NCBI RefSeq assembly: GCF_001570405.1
Contig: NZ_BBYM01000023.1
Coordinates: 81,195 to 145,194 of the forward strand
Length of the DNA: 64,000 nucleotides
DNA from: Microtetraspora niveoalba
Lineage (GTDB): Bacteria > Actinomycetota > Actinomycetes > Streptosporangiales > Streptosporangiaceae
Reading direction: 5' to 3'
Below, piece by piece: positions 32,972-41,917 of the stretch. How positions within the stretch are numbered: position 1 is the stretch's first letter; every line of letters starts with the position of its first letter. The translations under genes were made by a program, and so were the position numbers. The notes under the pieces are model-generated. The model did no database searches. It saw nothing but the letters and a program-made list of their open reading frames with translations, and had not been told where the DNA came from.

Positions 32972-33493
32972 ATGATCGTATGGCTCAACGGCACCCACGG
33001 CGCAGGCAAGACGACGACCAGCGCACTCGTGCAGCCACTGATCCCAAATTCACGGGTGTTCGACGCCGAGAAGGTCGGCGAGACACTCATGGACATCAAG
33101 CCGGGGCTGCCCTGGACGGGCAACTTCCAGCACTGGCCGCCGTGGCGGCCGCTCGTCGTCGAGACCGCCCGCCACGTACTCGACTACACCGGCGGCACTC
33201 TGGTGATCCCCATGACTGTCCTGGTCGAGCAGTACTGGCGCGAGATCAGCACGGGCCTCGCCCAACATGCCATTCCGGTACGGCACTTCGTCCTCCACGC
33301 CGACCAAGAAACCCTCCGCGGGCGCATCGAGGGGGACACTGTTCTTGGCCCCTCCTCATTCCGTCTCCAATACCTTGAGCCCTACGCCGAGGCGGCCCGC
33401 ACGTGGCTACACAGCGAGGCCGAGGTCGTCGACACCACGCACCTCACGCCCATCCAGGCCGCCCTGCAGATTGCGGAGGCCGTCAAGAGTTGA
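32972..33493 (+). CDS. P-loop kinase / AAA family ATPase
   Basis: A 173-residue nucleotide kinase-like protein. Walker A is 'LNGTHGAGKTTT' at the very N-terminus. A lid-like segment 'LHADQETLRGRIEGDTVLG' and a C-terminal 'HLTPIQAALQIAEAV' follow the pattern of small cytoplasmic phosphotransferases related to shikimate/gluconate kinases and chloramphenicol phosphotransferase. The substrate is unknown. The third codon positions are less GC-rich than in the neighbours, which hints at transfer. Another P-loop protein of similar style lies at 60693. Confidence 0.75.
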   Translation: MIVWLNGTHGAGKTTTSALVQPLIPNSRVFDAEKVGETLMDIKPGLPWTGNFQHWPPWRPLVVETARHVLDYTGGTLVIPMTVLVEQYWREISTGLAQHAIPVRHFVLHADQETLRGRIEGDTVLGPSSFRLQYLEPYAEAARTWLHSEAEVVDTTHLTPIQAALQIAEAVKS

Positions 33494-33621
33494 GGTCCGC
33501 CTGCCTGCCGAAGCTCGCCGCTTTACGACGTAGATTTGGATTTGTCGTTTCGTCGGTTCGTGGTGCTCATACTGATCTATGGACGCTGACCACAGGCGAC
33601 AAGGCTGAAGGTCGGGCACGG

Positions 33622-34197
33622 TCAGTCCGAAACGATGGCGAGGATTGCCGTGCCGTCCCGGCCGGTTGCCACCTGGATCACCACGGCGTCGGGCTGAGGA
33701 CTCGGCCGAGCGCCCGGCAGGCGACCGCAGAAGTTGCTGGAGCCGTTGCGGCGTAGGACGGTGATGCAGCCCTGCCCCGGACCGCTCGCCCCGCCGTTGG
33801 ACTGGCCGTTGCCCGAGTTGACCGTGTATTCGACCCTGTTCGGGCCCACCTCGGTCACGGACAGCGTCCCCGGACCGGCCGGCCCCTTGAACCGGACCGT
33901 TACCGGACCGGACACTGCGATCTCACAGTTGCCGTCCGCACAGGCGCCGACGTCACGCCTGTCTGCCGCCGGCTCCGACGGCTCGGCAGAGGCGGTGCGA
34001 CCAACGGACGGGCTCGGTGAGGACTGCGCGGAGGGGGACTCCGACGCACCCTCCGCACGCGAGGACGCCCCACCGATCTTGCCTGAGCCACTGCAGCCGA
34101 TCGCCGTCAGGGCGGCCAGCACCGCCAGTGCTACGCCCGCTCCTGACCGACGCGTACGCGCCGTTCGCTCTCTGCTCGCCGTTGCCGTCGCGGTCAT
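33622..34197 (-). CDS. Putative lipoprotein
   Basis: A 191-residue exported protein. After a basic start 'MTATATASRERTARTRRSG' comes a hydrophobic stretch and the lipobox 'LTAIGC', then a Ser/Pro-rich spacer and a globular part of about 110 residues with four Cys. 'GPVTVRFKGPAGPGTLSVTE' suggests a beta-sandwich. ATG 34197 is preceded by AGGGGGAA. I do not recognise a family. It probably sits on the outer face of the membrane. Confidence 0.65.
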   Translation of the reverse strand: MTATATASRERTARTRRSGAGVALAVLAALTAIGCSGSGKIGGASSRAEGASESPSAQSSPSPSVGRTASAEPSEPAADRRDVGACADGNCEIAVSGPVTVRFKGPAGPGTLSVTEVGPNRVEYTVNSGNGQSNGGASGPGQGCITVLRRNGSSNFCGRLPGARPSPQPDAVVIQVATGRDGTAILAIVSD

Positions 34198-34995
34198 GAT
34201 GTTGTTCCCCCTGTTGTCCGGCGTGCCGTGGTGCCGCGTCTCGATATAGGTCGAGAGTCTTAACCACCTGATTCCCCGTAGGCGCCGAGTTGTCGATACC
34301 GTCGCCTGAGAGGTCGTAGTCCTTGGTGTTCCGACCTCGGCGACAGTCTTGCCGCGTGGCGATCGGTGTCCGTGGGCGCGCGCTCCGCACGGGCCCGCAT
34401 CCGCGCCGGCGCCACCGACTTCCGCCGCCGCTCCGCCGCCTCTTCCATCGCCCAGGCCGAGCCGTCCGTCTGGTGGTCCGGGGCCGTGCAGCACGTCGCC
34501 CGCGCTCCACCCTGAAGCGACGAAAGCCCTGGTCAGGTTCCGGATGTACCACGGCGACAGCCGCCGCAGCGTGCTGCTGTGGTCGTGGATCTTCTGGGCG
34601 ACCTGGAGCGCGTGCTTGCGGGTCCCGGCGCGGCGGCGGGCTCGTCCGTCGTCGTCCCCGAGCCGGTCAAGGATGTTCGAGCCGGCGACGGCACCTCACT
34701 GCGCGACGGCAGGGCACACACCAGCTTCGCCGCTACTTCGCCGGCGTCCCCCCGGTCGGCGGCGTGACGATCAAGGATCTGTCCGAGTACGGGGCACGCC
34801 GGTGTCTGCGCCCACATGCTGCCTTCGTCCCGCGACCGGCCCGCGAGGCCATCGATCGGCAGTTCCGGCACACCGAAAGCCGCTGAGACGGAACTGCGAC
34901 AGAACTGAGGTCCGCGCCCTGGCGAAGGGGCGGGGAGGGGGGCGTGCCGCATTGACGGCTCTGCGGTCACACCACCCCTGCGACGTGCGGTTTTC
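34198..34995. other. Gene-poor stretch without recognisable features
   Basis: About 800 bp. Several frames are open on both strands, but none shows family signatures, a ribosome site or consistent third-position GC. They look like Arg/Pro/Ser-rich shadow translations. It may be decayed sequence at the end of the accessory segment. I see no promoter or terminator that I can defend. Confidence 0.5.
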
Positions 34996-36216
34996 TCAGC
35001 GTACGGGGAGACCGGTGACGGAGCGGCCGATGATGAGGCGCTGGATCTCGGAGGTGCCCTCGAAGATCGTGTAGATCTTCGCGTCGCGGTGGAAGCGCTC
35101 CACGGGGTGCTCGCGGGTGTAGCCGGCGCCGCCGAGGATCTGGATGGCCTGCTCGGTCACCCAGACGGCGGTCTCGCTGGCGACGAGCTTGCTCATCGAC
35201 CCCTCGGCCTGCTCCATCGGGCGCCCGTGCCGGGCCATCCAGGCGGCGCGCCACGTCATGAGCCGCGCGACGTCCACCCGGGTCGCCATGTCGGCCAGCA
35301 GGAACGCGACCGCCTGGTTCTCCCCGATCTTGCGGCCGAACTGCTCGCGCTCGCGGGCGTAGTCCCTGGCGTACTCGTACGCGGCGCGGGCGGTGCCGAC
35401 GGCCATGGCGGCCACGAGCGGGCGGGTGGACTCGAAGGTCCGCATCGCGCCCTGCTCTCCGGCGCGGGCCCCGGAGCGTACGCGGGCGAGCCGGGCGTCG
35501 AGCTTCTCCTTGCCGCCGATCAGGCAGGATCCGGGCACGCGTACGTTGTCGAGGACGACCTCGGCGGTGTGCGAGGCGCGGATGCCGTGCTTGCGGAACT
35601 TCTGCCCCTGTGAGAGGCCGGGGGTGCCGGGCGGGATGATGAAGGACGCCTGCCCGCGCGTCCCCAGCTCGGGGTCCACGGAGGCGACGACGATGTGCAC
35701 GTTGGCGATGCCGCCGTTGGTCGCCCAGGTCTTCACGCCGTTGAGGACCCAGTCGCCGTCGTCGTACACCGCGCGGGTGCGGATCGCGCCGACGTCGCTG
35801 CCGGCGTCCGGCTCGGAGGCGCAGAACGCGGCGACCTTGACGTCGTCCGGGGTGCCGAACATCTGCGGCAGCCACTCCCCCACCTGCTCGGGCGTGCCGC
35901 CGGTGGCGAGGGCGGCGGCGGCCAGGCCGGTCCCGACGATGGACAGGCCGATGCCGGCGTCGCCCCAGAAGAGCTCCTCGAAGGCCACGTGCAGCCCGAG
36001 GCCGGACTCCTCGAACCACTGCTGGGCGAAGAAGTCGAGGGAGTACAGCCCGATCTTGGCGGCCTCCTGGATGACCGGCCAGGGCGTCTCCTCGCGCTCG
36101 TCCCATTCCGCGCCCGCCGGGCGGACGACGTCGCGGGAGAACCGGCGCACCCAGTCCCGCATCTCCCGCAGGTCGTCGTTCAGTTCGGGGCAGAAGCCCG
36201 TCGCGCCGTCGCTCAT
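34996..36216 (-). CDS. Acyl-CoA dehydrogenase
   Basis: A 406-residue FAD enzyme that makes the 2,3-double bond in acyl-CoA. Signatures: 'AAFCASEPDAGSDVGAIRTR' (first acyl-CoA dehydrogenase motif), 'GVKTWATNG', 'REREQFGRKIGENQAVAFLLADM' and, near the end, 'YTREHPVERFHRDAKIYTIFEGTSEIQ' with the likely catalytic Glu. The chain length cannot be read. It stands alone; a short inverted repeat upstream (36281-36292) may be its operator. The length is normal for the family. Confidence 0.92.
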   Translation of the reverse strand: MSDGATGFCPELNDDLREMRDWVRRFSRDVVRPAGAEWDEREETPWPVIQEAAKIGLYSLDFFAQQWFEESGLGLHVAFEELFWGDAGIGLSIVGTGLAAAALATGGTPEQVGEWLPQMFGTPDDVKVAAFCASEPDAGSDVGAIRTRAVYDDGDWVLNGVKTWATNGGIANVHIVVASVDPELGTRGQASFIIPPGTPGLSQGQKFRKHGIRASHTAEVVLDNVRVPGSCLIGGKEKLDARLARVRSGARAGEQGAMRTFESTRPLVAAMAVGTARAAYEYARDYAREREQFGRKIGENQAVAFLLADMATRVDVARLMTWRAAWMARHGRPMEQAEGSMSKLVASETAVWVTEQAIQILGGAGYTREHPVERFHRDAKIYTIFEGTSEIQRLIIGRSVTGLPVR

Positions 36217-36280
36217 CGCACTTCTCCGTCAGGGGTCGAGGCGGGGATCACCGGTCGTAACACCGGACGGCGCGCAAACT

Positions 36281-36292
36281 TACCGGTCGGTA
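36281..36292. promoter_or_regulatory. Candidate TetR-type operator TACCGGTCGGTA
   Basis: Five-base inverted arms TACCG/CGGTA around GT, 65 bp upstream of the acyl-CoA dehydrogenase start and beside the end of gpgS. Short sites of this kind often serve TetR regulators of lipid genes. No regulator gene is adjacent. Confidence 0.4.
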
Positions 36293-36322
36293 GCATTTCC
36301 GCGCAACCGGCCTTCCCAGGAG

Positions 36323-37288
36323 TCACCGCCCCCGGGCGGCGTAGTGCGGGATGGTCACCATCGGCGGGCGCTCGGCCACGGCGACGTCCCGCACGATCGG
36401 CTCGTGGATGGACCGGTGCCCGGCCGTGCCCCGCCGGAACTGGGTGAGCAGGGGGGACGGCGCGTGCAGCGAGACGATGCGGTCCTGGCGTTCCAGCCGC
36501 GACCAGGCGGTGTACATGATCTGTCCGGCCATGCCGCCGAGCGCCTCGGTGGACTGGTGGGAGTGGACCCGCCGTCCGAGGTCCACCTGCGCCAGCGCGT
36601 CCAGCCCGGCCAGGTCGAGCAGGTCGATCAGCAGCCCGAGCTCCACGCCGTACCCGGTGACGAACGGCACCCGCTCAAGGGCGCTGCGCCGTCCGGCGTA
36701 CTCGCCGGCGAGCGGCTGGACGAACCCGGCGAGCAGCGGCCAGTGCAGGTTGAGCAGCGGCCGGGCGACCAGCTCGGTCACCCGTCCTCCGCCGCCCTGC
36801 AGCTCCGACAGCGGCCGGTCGTAGCATCCCTTGACGTACACGACGGAGGGGTCGGCCAGCAGCGGGCCGAGCAGGCCGGTCACGAACGAGGTGCGGAACT
36901 CGCGCAGGTCGGCGTCGACGAAGACGACGAGGTCGCCGGTGGTCACGGCGAGGGACTTCCACAACGCCTCGCCCTTGCCGTCGAGCGGGTGGAGGTCGCA
37001 CAGGATCTCGTCCTGGGCGAAGACCTTGGCCCCCGCCTGCACCGCCTGGGCGGCGGTCTCGTCGGTCGAGCGCGAGTCGATGACGACGAGCTCGTCCACC
37101 AGCGGGACCCTCTCGACAAGGTCGCGCCGGATCGCCGAGACGATCTCGCCGACGGTCTCGGCCTCGTTCCTGGCCGGCAGCACGACGCTGATCCTCGTGG
37201 CGCCCTTGGCCTCCATCAGGGCCCTTACGGGCCAGTCGGCCGAGGATGACGTACGGCCGCGCAGCCAGGCTTCCACCTCAGGCAGCAC
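36323..37288 (-). CDS. gpgS: Glucosyl-3-phosphoglycerate synthase
   Basis: A 321-residue GT-A glycosyltransferase that joins glucose from a nucleotide sugar to 3-phosphoglycerate, the first step towards methylglucose lipopolysaccharide or glucosylglycerate. Evidence: 'SVVLPARNEAETVGEIV' (nucleotide-binding start), 'VVIDSRSTDETAA', 'DGKGEALWKSL', the metal motif in 'LVVFVDADLREF', and the acceptor region 'PLAGEYAGRRSALERVPF' with 'GYGVELGLLIDL'. Mycobacterial GpgS shares this pattern. It is not beside folP2 here, which lies about 18 kb away. Confidence 0.9.
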   Translation of the reverse strand: MLPEVEAWLRGRTSSSADWPVRALMEAKGATRISVVLPARNEAETVGEIVSAIRRDLVERVPLVDELVVIDSRSTDETAAQAVQAGAKVFAQDEILCDLHPLDGKGEALWKSLAVTTGDLVVFVDADLREFRTSFVTGLLGPLLADPSVVYVKGCYDRPLSELQGGGGRVTELVARPLLNLHWPLLAGFVQPLAGEYAGRRSALERVPFVTGYGVELGLLIDLLDLAGLDALAQVDLGRRVHSHQSTEALGGMAGQIMYTAWSRLERQDRIVSLHAPSPLLTQFRRGTAGHRSIHEPIVRDVAVAERPPMVTIPHYAARGR

Positions 37289-37329
37289 GCAGGATCCTCA
37301 TTTCTCCGCCGCAGTCCACAGTTATCACC

Positions 37330-37545
37330 TTATGGTGTCCGATCCCGCGTGGGAGTCGGGGTGCGCGCCGCCTCGCCGGTGTGCCGTCGCGGCCGCAGGG
37401 CGGCCCCGGTGACGGGGGCCGGGCCGGGGCGGCGGCGCCCACGGCGGGCGGGGCGCCCCAGGGCGCTCGACGTCGCGTCCATGAGGGGGATGGCGCCGTA
37501 GAGGTGGCCGGTGGCGAGCAGGCCGGTCAGCACGAACACGAGCAC
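37330..37545 (-). CDS. Possible small membrane protein
   Basis: A 71-residue frame starting at GTG 37545. Its first 27 residues, 'LVFVLTGLLATGHLYGAIPL', look like a membrane helix; the rest is Arg/Pro-rich. There is no ribosome site, and a stop lies a few codons upstream. It lies between ramB and gpgS, both on the same strand, in a 343-bp gap (37289-37631) that otherwise holds nothing I recognise. It could be a remnant. Confidence 0.3.
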   Translation of the reverse strand: MLVFVLTGLLATGHLYGAIPLMDATSSALGRPARRGRRRPGPAPVTGAALRPRRHTGEAARTPTPTRDRTP

Positions 37546-37631
37546 GGTGCGCCCGAAGGGCGGTCAGGCCGGGATGGCGGGCGAGGCGCTCCCGGGCGGC
37601 CCGGAAGGCGCGGAAAGCCCTCGGCGGGCGG

Positions 37632-39101
37632 TCAGGACGCGGCGTGCCGTTCCAGGAACGCGTACACGTCGGCCTCGTCGACGCCGGGGAACGATCCAGG
37701 CGGCAGGGCCGCGAGGACGTGCGAGTTGGCCCGCGCCGACGGCCAGGCGTAGCCCTCCCAGCGCTGCGCCAGCTCGGCCGGCGGGCGGCGGCAACACTCG
37801 CCGTTGGGGCAGTTGGACCGGGTCCGGTTCGTCGTCTCCCGGCCGCGGAACCAGCGTGACTCGCGGAACGGCACGCCGAGCGTGATGGCGTAGTCCTTGC
37901 CCTGCGACGGGTCCACGTGCGCGACGCAGAAGTACGTCCCGGTGGGCGAGTCGGAGTACTGGTAGTACACCGAGAACCGGTCCGGCGACAGGAACACCTG
38001 CCGGCCGGACCACTGCACGCACATCCGCTGGCCCTCGATCGCGCCCTGCTCGTCCGCGGGGAAGACGATGCCGTCGTTCTCGTACGCCTTGTAGATGGTG
38101 CCGCCCGCGTCGTTGCGGACGAAGTGGCAGACCAGATCCAGGTGGCGGGTGGCCAGGTTCGTGAACCGGTGCGCCGCCATCTCGTACGACACGGCGAAGA
38201 CGTCGCGCAGGTCCTCCACCGACAGGGCCCGGTCCTGCTTGGCCTCCCGCAGGTACGGCGCGGCCGCGGCCTCCGGCACGAGCACGGCGGCGGCGAAGTA
38301 GTTGGCCTCCACCCGCTGGCGGAGGAAGTCGGCGAAGTCGCGCGGCTTGTGGTGCTGGAGCGCGAAGTGGCCGAGGGTCTGCAGGAGCACGGTGCGCGGC
38401 GTGTGCATGCCGAGCTGCTCCCGCTTGAGGTAGATGCGCCGGTTGCGCAGGTCGGTCACGGATCGGGCCGAACGCGGCAGGTCCTGCGCGGTGTGGACGG
38501 TGAACCCGAAGTGCGACACGAGCGCCTGGACCGTGCTCTCCGAGAGCGCGCCGGCGCGGTACCCGACGGCGGCCAGCGCCTCGGCGGCCGCGTTCTCGAT
38601 CTCCTCGAAGTAGTTGCCCAGCTCGCGCTGCTTGCGGCGCAGCTCGGCGTTGGCCGCGCGGGCCTCCTCCGGGGTGGCCGTCCCCTTGGCCTGGCGGGCC
38701 TTGAGCTCCTCGTACAGGCCGAGGATGTGCTCCAGCACGTCGTTGGTGACGCGGGCGGAGACCTTCAGCTTGCTCAGTCCGAGGCCGGCGTAGAGCGGGT
38801 CCCGCTGGGCCTCCTCCAGTGCGATCTCCAGTTGGGCCCTGCGGTTGGGCGCCTGGCGGCGCAGCAGTTCCTCGACCGGCACGTTCAGCGCGCCGGCCAG
38901 GGACTTCAGCAGCGACAGCTTGGGCTCGCGCTTGCCGTTCTCCAGGAGGGAGAGCTGGCTCGGGGCGCGGCCGACGCGCTCGCCCAGCTCGGAGAGGGTG
39001 AGGCCGCGCTGCTTGCGCAGGTGCCTGAGCCGCTGCCCGAAGGCCAGGAGGTCGAGCTCCTGCGTCAAAGACAGCGGTTCTTCACCAAGCATGGATGGCA
39101 T
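37632..39101 (-). CDS. ramB: RamB-type regulator of acetate/glyoxylate metabolism
   Basis: A 489-residue regulator. Residues about 18-75 are an XRE helix-turn-helix ('RLRHLRKQRGLTLSELGERV', 'SQLSLLENGKREP'). An IrrE/ImmA-like middle follows in which the metalloprotease H-E-x-x-H is degraded to 'GHFALQHH'. The C-terminal short-chain fatty acyl regulator domain has the Cys-rich 'NCPNGECCRRPP'. It is divergent from aceA. In Corynebacterium and Mycobacterium, RamB represses aceA and acts on its own gene, so the pairing strongly supports the name. ATG 39101 gives 'MPSMLGEEPLSLTQEL'; ATG 39092 is possible. Confidence 0.9.
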   Translation of the reverse strand: MPSMLGEEPLSLTQELDLLAFGQRLRHLRKQRGLTLSELGERVGRAPSQLSLLENGKREPKLSLLKSLAGALNVPVEELLRRQAPNRRAQLEIALEEAQRDPLYAGLGLSKLKVSARVTNDVLEHILGLYEELKARQAKGTATPEEARAANAELRRKQRELGNYFEEIENAAAEALAAVGYRAGALSESTVQALVSHFGFTVHTAQDLPRSARSVTDLRNRRIYLKREQLGMHTPRTVLLQTLGHFALQHHKPRDFADFLRQRVEANYFAAAVLVPEAAAAPYLREAKQDRALSVEDLRDVFAVSYEMAAHRFTNLATRHLDLVCHFVRNDAGGTIYKAYENDGIVFPADEQGAIEGQRMCVQWSGRQVFLSPDRFSVYYQYSDSPTGTYFCVAHVDPSQGKDYAITLGVPFRESRWFRGRETTNRTRSNCPNGECCRRPPAELAQRWEGYAWPSARANSHVLAALPPGSFPGVDEADVYAFLERHAAS

Positions 39102-39115
39102 ACCCGGATCATATG

Positions 39116-39125
39116 CGAAATTTCG
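39116..39125. promoter_or_regulatory. Operator candidate CGAAATTTCG near the ramB start
   Basis: A perfect ten-base palindrome 15 bp upstream of the ramB ATG. Its core GAAATTTC recurs at 39325-39332 inside the aceA promoter. Two copies, one at each divergent gene, suit a shared regulator, most simply RamB itself. Confidence 0.5.
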
Positions 39126-39312
39126 GCGTTTCTTCCAGTCTGCGGCTTTCGTGATGCCGCGCGGGGGCGCGCCCACCTGCGACGACCGCTCGCCCGCCCG
39201 CGACGCCGTCCGGCCCCGGGACACCGCGGCCTCCGGGAGGGTACGACCGACGCCATTGGTCTAGTCCATAGAGAAAAGTCCGCGTTTCTTCTCCGCTGAA
39301 TACTCACGAGTC

Positions 39313-39340
39313 TTGACTTAGGCGGAAATTTCACGACTTT
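39313..39340 (+). promoter_or_regulatory. Candidate aceA promoter with internal operator
   Basis: TTGACT at 39313-39318 and a weak -10 (GACTTT, 39335-39340) 16-17 bases later. The palindrome core GAAATTTC (39325-39332) fills the spacer, so a bound regulator would block polymerase. The leader to the aceA ATG would be about 125 bases. The rest of the 372-bp gap 39102-39473 shows nothing else clear. Confidence 0.5.
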
Positions 39341-39473
39341 TCGCTTCGATCTCGGGTTGCTGGATCTCCACACTCAGTCGGACACTCGAACCAAGCACCC
39401 AGGTGATGACAGAACGCCTCAGACAGGGACAGACGGTCCTGTATCGGGTGGCAGCAACAAGGGAGTGACGACA

Positions 39474-40766
39474 ATGTCGGACCGGTTCACGGCGGCCGCG
39501 CGGCGGCTCCAGGACGACTGGGACACCAACCCCCGCTGGAAGGACGTCGAGCGCACGTACACCGCCGAGGACGTCGTGCGGCTGCGCGGCTCCGTCCAGG
39601 AGGAGCACACGCTGGCCCGGCTCGGCGCGGAGCGGCTGTGGCACCTGCTGCGGACCGAGGACTACGTGAACTCGCTGGGCGCGCTCACCGGCAACCAGGC
39701 CGTGCAGCAGGTGAAGGCCGGCCTGAAGGCCATCTACCTGTCCGGCTGGCAGGTCGCCGCCGACGCGAACCTGGGCGCGCAGACGTACCCCGACCAGAGC
39801 CTCTACCCCGCCAACTCGGTGCCCGCCGTGGTGCGGCGCATCAACAACGCGCTGCTGCGCGCGGACCAGATCACCTGGTCCGAGGGCGACGAGGACGCGC
39901 CGCACTGGCTCGCGCCGATCGTGGCCGACGCCGAGGCCGGGTTCGGCGGCGTTCTGAACGCCTTCGAGCTGATGAAGGGCATGATCGCGGCCGGCGCGGC
40001 GGGCGTGCACTGGGAGGACCAGCTCGCCTCGGAGAAGAAGTGCGGCCACCTGGGCGGCAAGGTGCTGATCCCGACCGCGCAGCACATCAAGACCCTCAAC
40101 GCGGCCCGGCTCGCGGCCGACGTGGCCGGGGTGCCCTCGCTGATCGTCGCGCGGACCGACGCCCAGGCCGCGACCCTGCTGACCAGCGACGTGGACCCGC
40201 GCGACCGGGAGTTCTGCACCGGCGACCGCACCGCGGAGGGCTTCTACCGGGTGCGCAACGGCGTCGGCGCCTGCATCGCCCGGGGCCTCGCCTACGCGCC
40301 GTACTCGGACCTGCTGTGGATGGAGACGTCCACCCCCGACCTCGACGTCGCCCGGACGTTCGCGGAGGCGATCAAGGAGCGGTACCCCGACCAGATGCTC
40401 GCCTACAACTGCTCGCCGTCCTTCAACTGGAAGCAGCACCTGGACGACTCCACGATCGCCAAGTTCCAGCGGGAGCTCGGCCACATGGGGTACAAGTTCC
40501 AGTTCATCACCCTGGCCGGCTTCCACTCGCTCAACTACTCGATGTTCGACCTGGCCCGCGGCTACGCCGAGGAGGGCATGACGGCCTACGTCGAGCTGCA
40601 GGAGAGGGAGTTCGCGGCCGAGTCGCGCGGCTACACCGCCACCCGCCACCAGCGCGAGGTCGGCACCGGATACTTCGACCTGGTCAGCACGGCCATCGCG
40701 CCGGACTCCTCGACGACGGCCCTGAAGGGCTCGACCGAGGAGGAGCAGTTCACGCAGGCTCACTAA
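39474..40766 (+). CDS. aceA: Isocitrate lyase
   Basis: A 430-residue enzyme that splits isocitrate to glyoxylate and succinate, the entry to the glyoxylate shunt for growth on acetate and fatty acids. The catalytic motif K-K-C-G-H is at '[11 protein letters not shown]' with Cys190. '[13 protein letters not shown]', '[19 protein letters not shown]' and '[10 protein letters not shown]' are diagnostic. ATG 39474 has AAGGGAG nine bases upstream; the longer frame from 39357 is leader. It is divergent from ramB. An acyl-CoA dehydrogenase lies 3 kb away, which fits a fatty-acid use theme. Confidence 0.96.
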   Translation: MSDRFTAAARRLQDDWDTNPRWKDVERTYTAEDVVRLRGSVQEEHTLARLGAERLWHLLRTEDYVNSLGALTGNQAVQQVKAGLKAIYLSGWQVAADANLGAQTYPDQSLYPANSVPAVVRRINNALLRADQITWSEGDEDAPHWLAPIVADAEAGFGGVLNAFELMKGMIAAGAAGVHWEDQLASEKKCGHLGGKVLIPTAQHIKTLNAARLAADVAGVPSLIVARTDAQAATLLTSDVDPRDREFCTGDRTAEGFYRVRNGVGACIARGLAYAPYSDLLWMETSTPDLDVARTFAEAIKERYPDQMLAYNCSPSFNWKQHLDDSTIAKFQRELGHMGYKFQFITLAGFHSLNYSMFDLARGYAEEGMTAYVELQEREFAAESRGYTATRHQREVGTGYFDLVSTAIAPDSSTTALKGSTEEEQFTQAH

Positions 40767-40820
40767 CCAGCGGGATCGGGTGACGCCCCTCGTCGGGCAC
40801 GCCCCCGCCAGGTCGAGGCG

Positions 40821-40886
40821 AAGGCCCCGCCGGAGCGCCGCAGGTCACCTCGGCCGAGGGACCGGACGGCGCTCCGGCGGGGCCTT
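40821..40886. terminator. Long-stem hairpin after aceA
   Basis: Perfect 19-base arms AAGGCCCCGCCGGAGCGCC (40821-40839) and GGCGCTCCGGCGGGGCCTT (40868-40886) around a 28-base loop. It lies 55 bp after the aceA stop and before the end of the convergent ABC ATPase gene. It is probably a terminator. The stem is unusually long and the loop holds a further small palindrome, CCTCGGCCGAGG. Confidence 0.65.
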
Positions 40887-41023
40887 CCCATGCTTCTCAC
40901 CGGGACACCCACCGGGCCTCTCTCACACCGCGCCTCGTGCCGGGCCCACCGCGCTTCTCACCGCGCTTTCCGCACCGCGTTTACCTCACCGGGCCCCGAC
41001 ACGGCGCGTACGGCCCGCCCGGC

Positions 41024-41836
41024 TCACAGCCGCACGGCTCGGGCGTACCAGCGGCCGTCCACCGGGTGGATGATCAGCCGCCGCCCGAAGCAGTCCGACA
41101 GGTTCGCGTCGGTCAGCACCTCGTCGACCGGCCCGCCGACGACCACGCGGGTGTCCCGCATCAGCAGGGCGTGCGTGGTGCCGGCGGGCACCTCCTCCAG
41201 GTGGTGGGTCACCAGGACGGTGGTCAGGTCGGAGCGGGTCGCGGCGAGGTTCTCCAGCGCCTCGATCAGGTCCTCGCGGGCCGGGAGGTCCAGCCCGGAG
41301 AACGGCTCGTCCAGCAGCAGGACCGCCGGGTCGGCCATCAGCGCCCTGGCCACCCGGACCCGCGCCCGCTCGCCCTGGGAGCAGACGGCGAACGGCCGGT
41401 CCCCCAGGTCCTTGCAGCCGAGGTCGGCCAGCAGGCGGTGCGCCCGCTCCCGCTCGGCGTCGCCGTACCTGTCCCAGAGGGGGGCGCTGGTGCCGGTGTG
41501 GCCGGTGAGCACGACGGTGAGGGCGGTCGCGCCCTCCTCCTCCAGCAGGGCCTCGTCGACGAGCCGCTGGCTGGCCGCGACGAGGCCGATGTGCCGCCGC
41601 AGCTCGCGCAGGTCCACCCGGCCGAGCCGCCGGCCCAGCACCTCGGCCGTGCCCGACGTCGGGTGCCGTACGGCGGCGGCCACCGAGAGCATGGTGGTCT
41701 TCCCGGCCCCGTTGGGGCCGAGCACGACCCAGTGCTGGCCGTACTCGACGCGCCAGTCGACGTCGGCCAGGAGGGTCCGGCCGGCCGCGCGGACGGTCAC
41801 GTCGTTCAGTTCGAGGGCTGCTCCGTCGATTCGCAT
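41024..41836 (-). CDS. Stand-alone ABC transporter ATP-binding protein
   Basis: A 270-residue ATPase with Walker A 'LGPNGAGKTT', signature 'CSQGERARVRVA' (Q and E instead of the usual G-G), Walker B 'AVLLLDEPFSGLD' and the switch His in 'LVTHHLEEV'. It resembles the lone ModF/iron-complex-type ATPases. No permease lies nearby, so the transporter it serves, if any, is unknown. The convergent hairpin at 40821-40886 separates it from aceA. Confidence 0.85.
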   Translation of the reverse strand: MRIDGAALELNDVTVRAAGRTLLADVDWRVEYGQHWVVLGPNGAGKTTMLSVAAAVRHPTSGTAEVLGRRLGRVDLRELRRHIGLVAASQRLVDEALLEEEGATALTVVLTGHTGTSAPLWDRYGDAERERAHRLLADLGCKDLGDRPFAVCSQGERARVRVARALMADPAVLLLDEPFSGLDLPAREDLIEALENLAATRSDLTTVLVTHHLEEVPAGTTHALLMRDTRVVVGGPVDEVLTDANLSDCFGRRLIIHPVDGRWYARAVRL

Positions 41837-41917
41837 GCGTTCAAGGATGCAACAGCGGCCCGACCCTACGCGCCGGTCGTCCGATGCGTGGACGGAGCAC
41901 GGTGGAGGACCCCCGGG

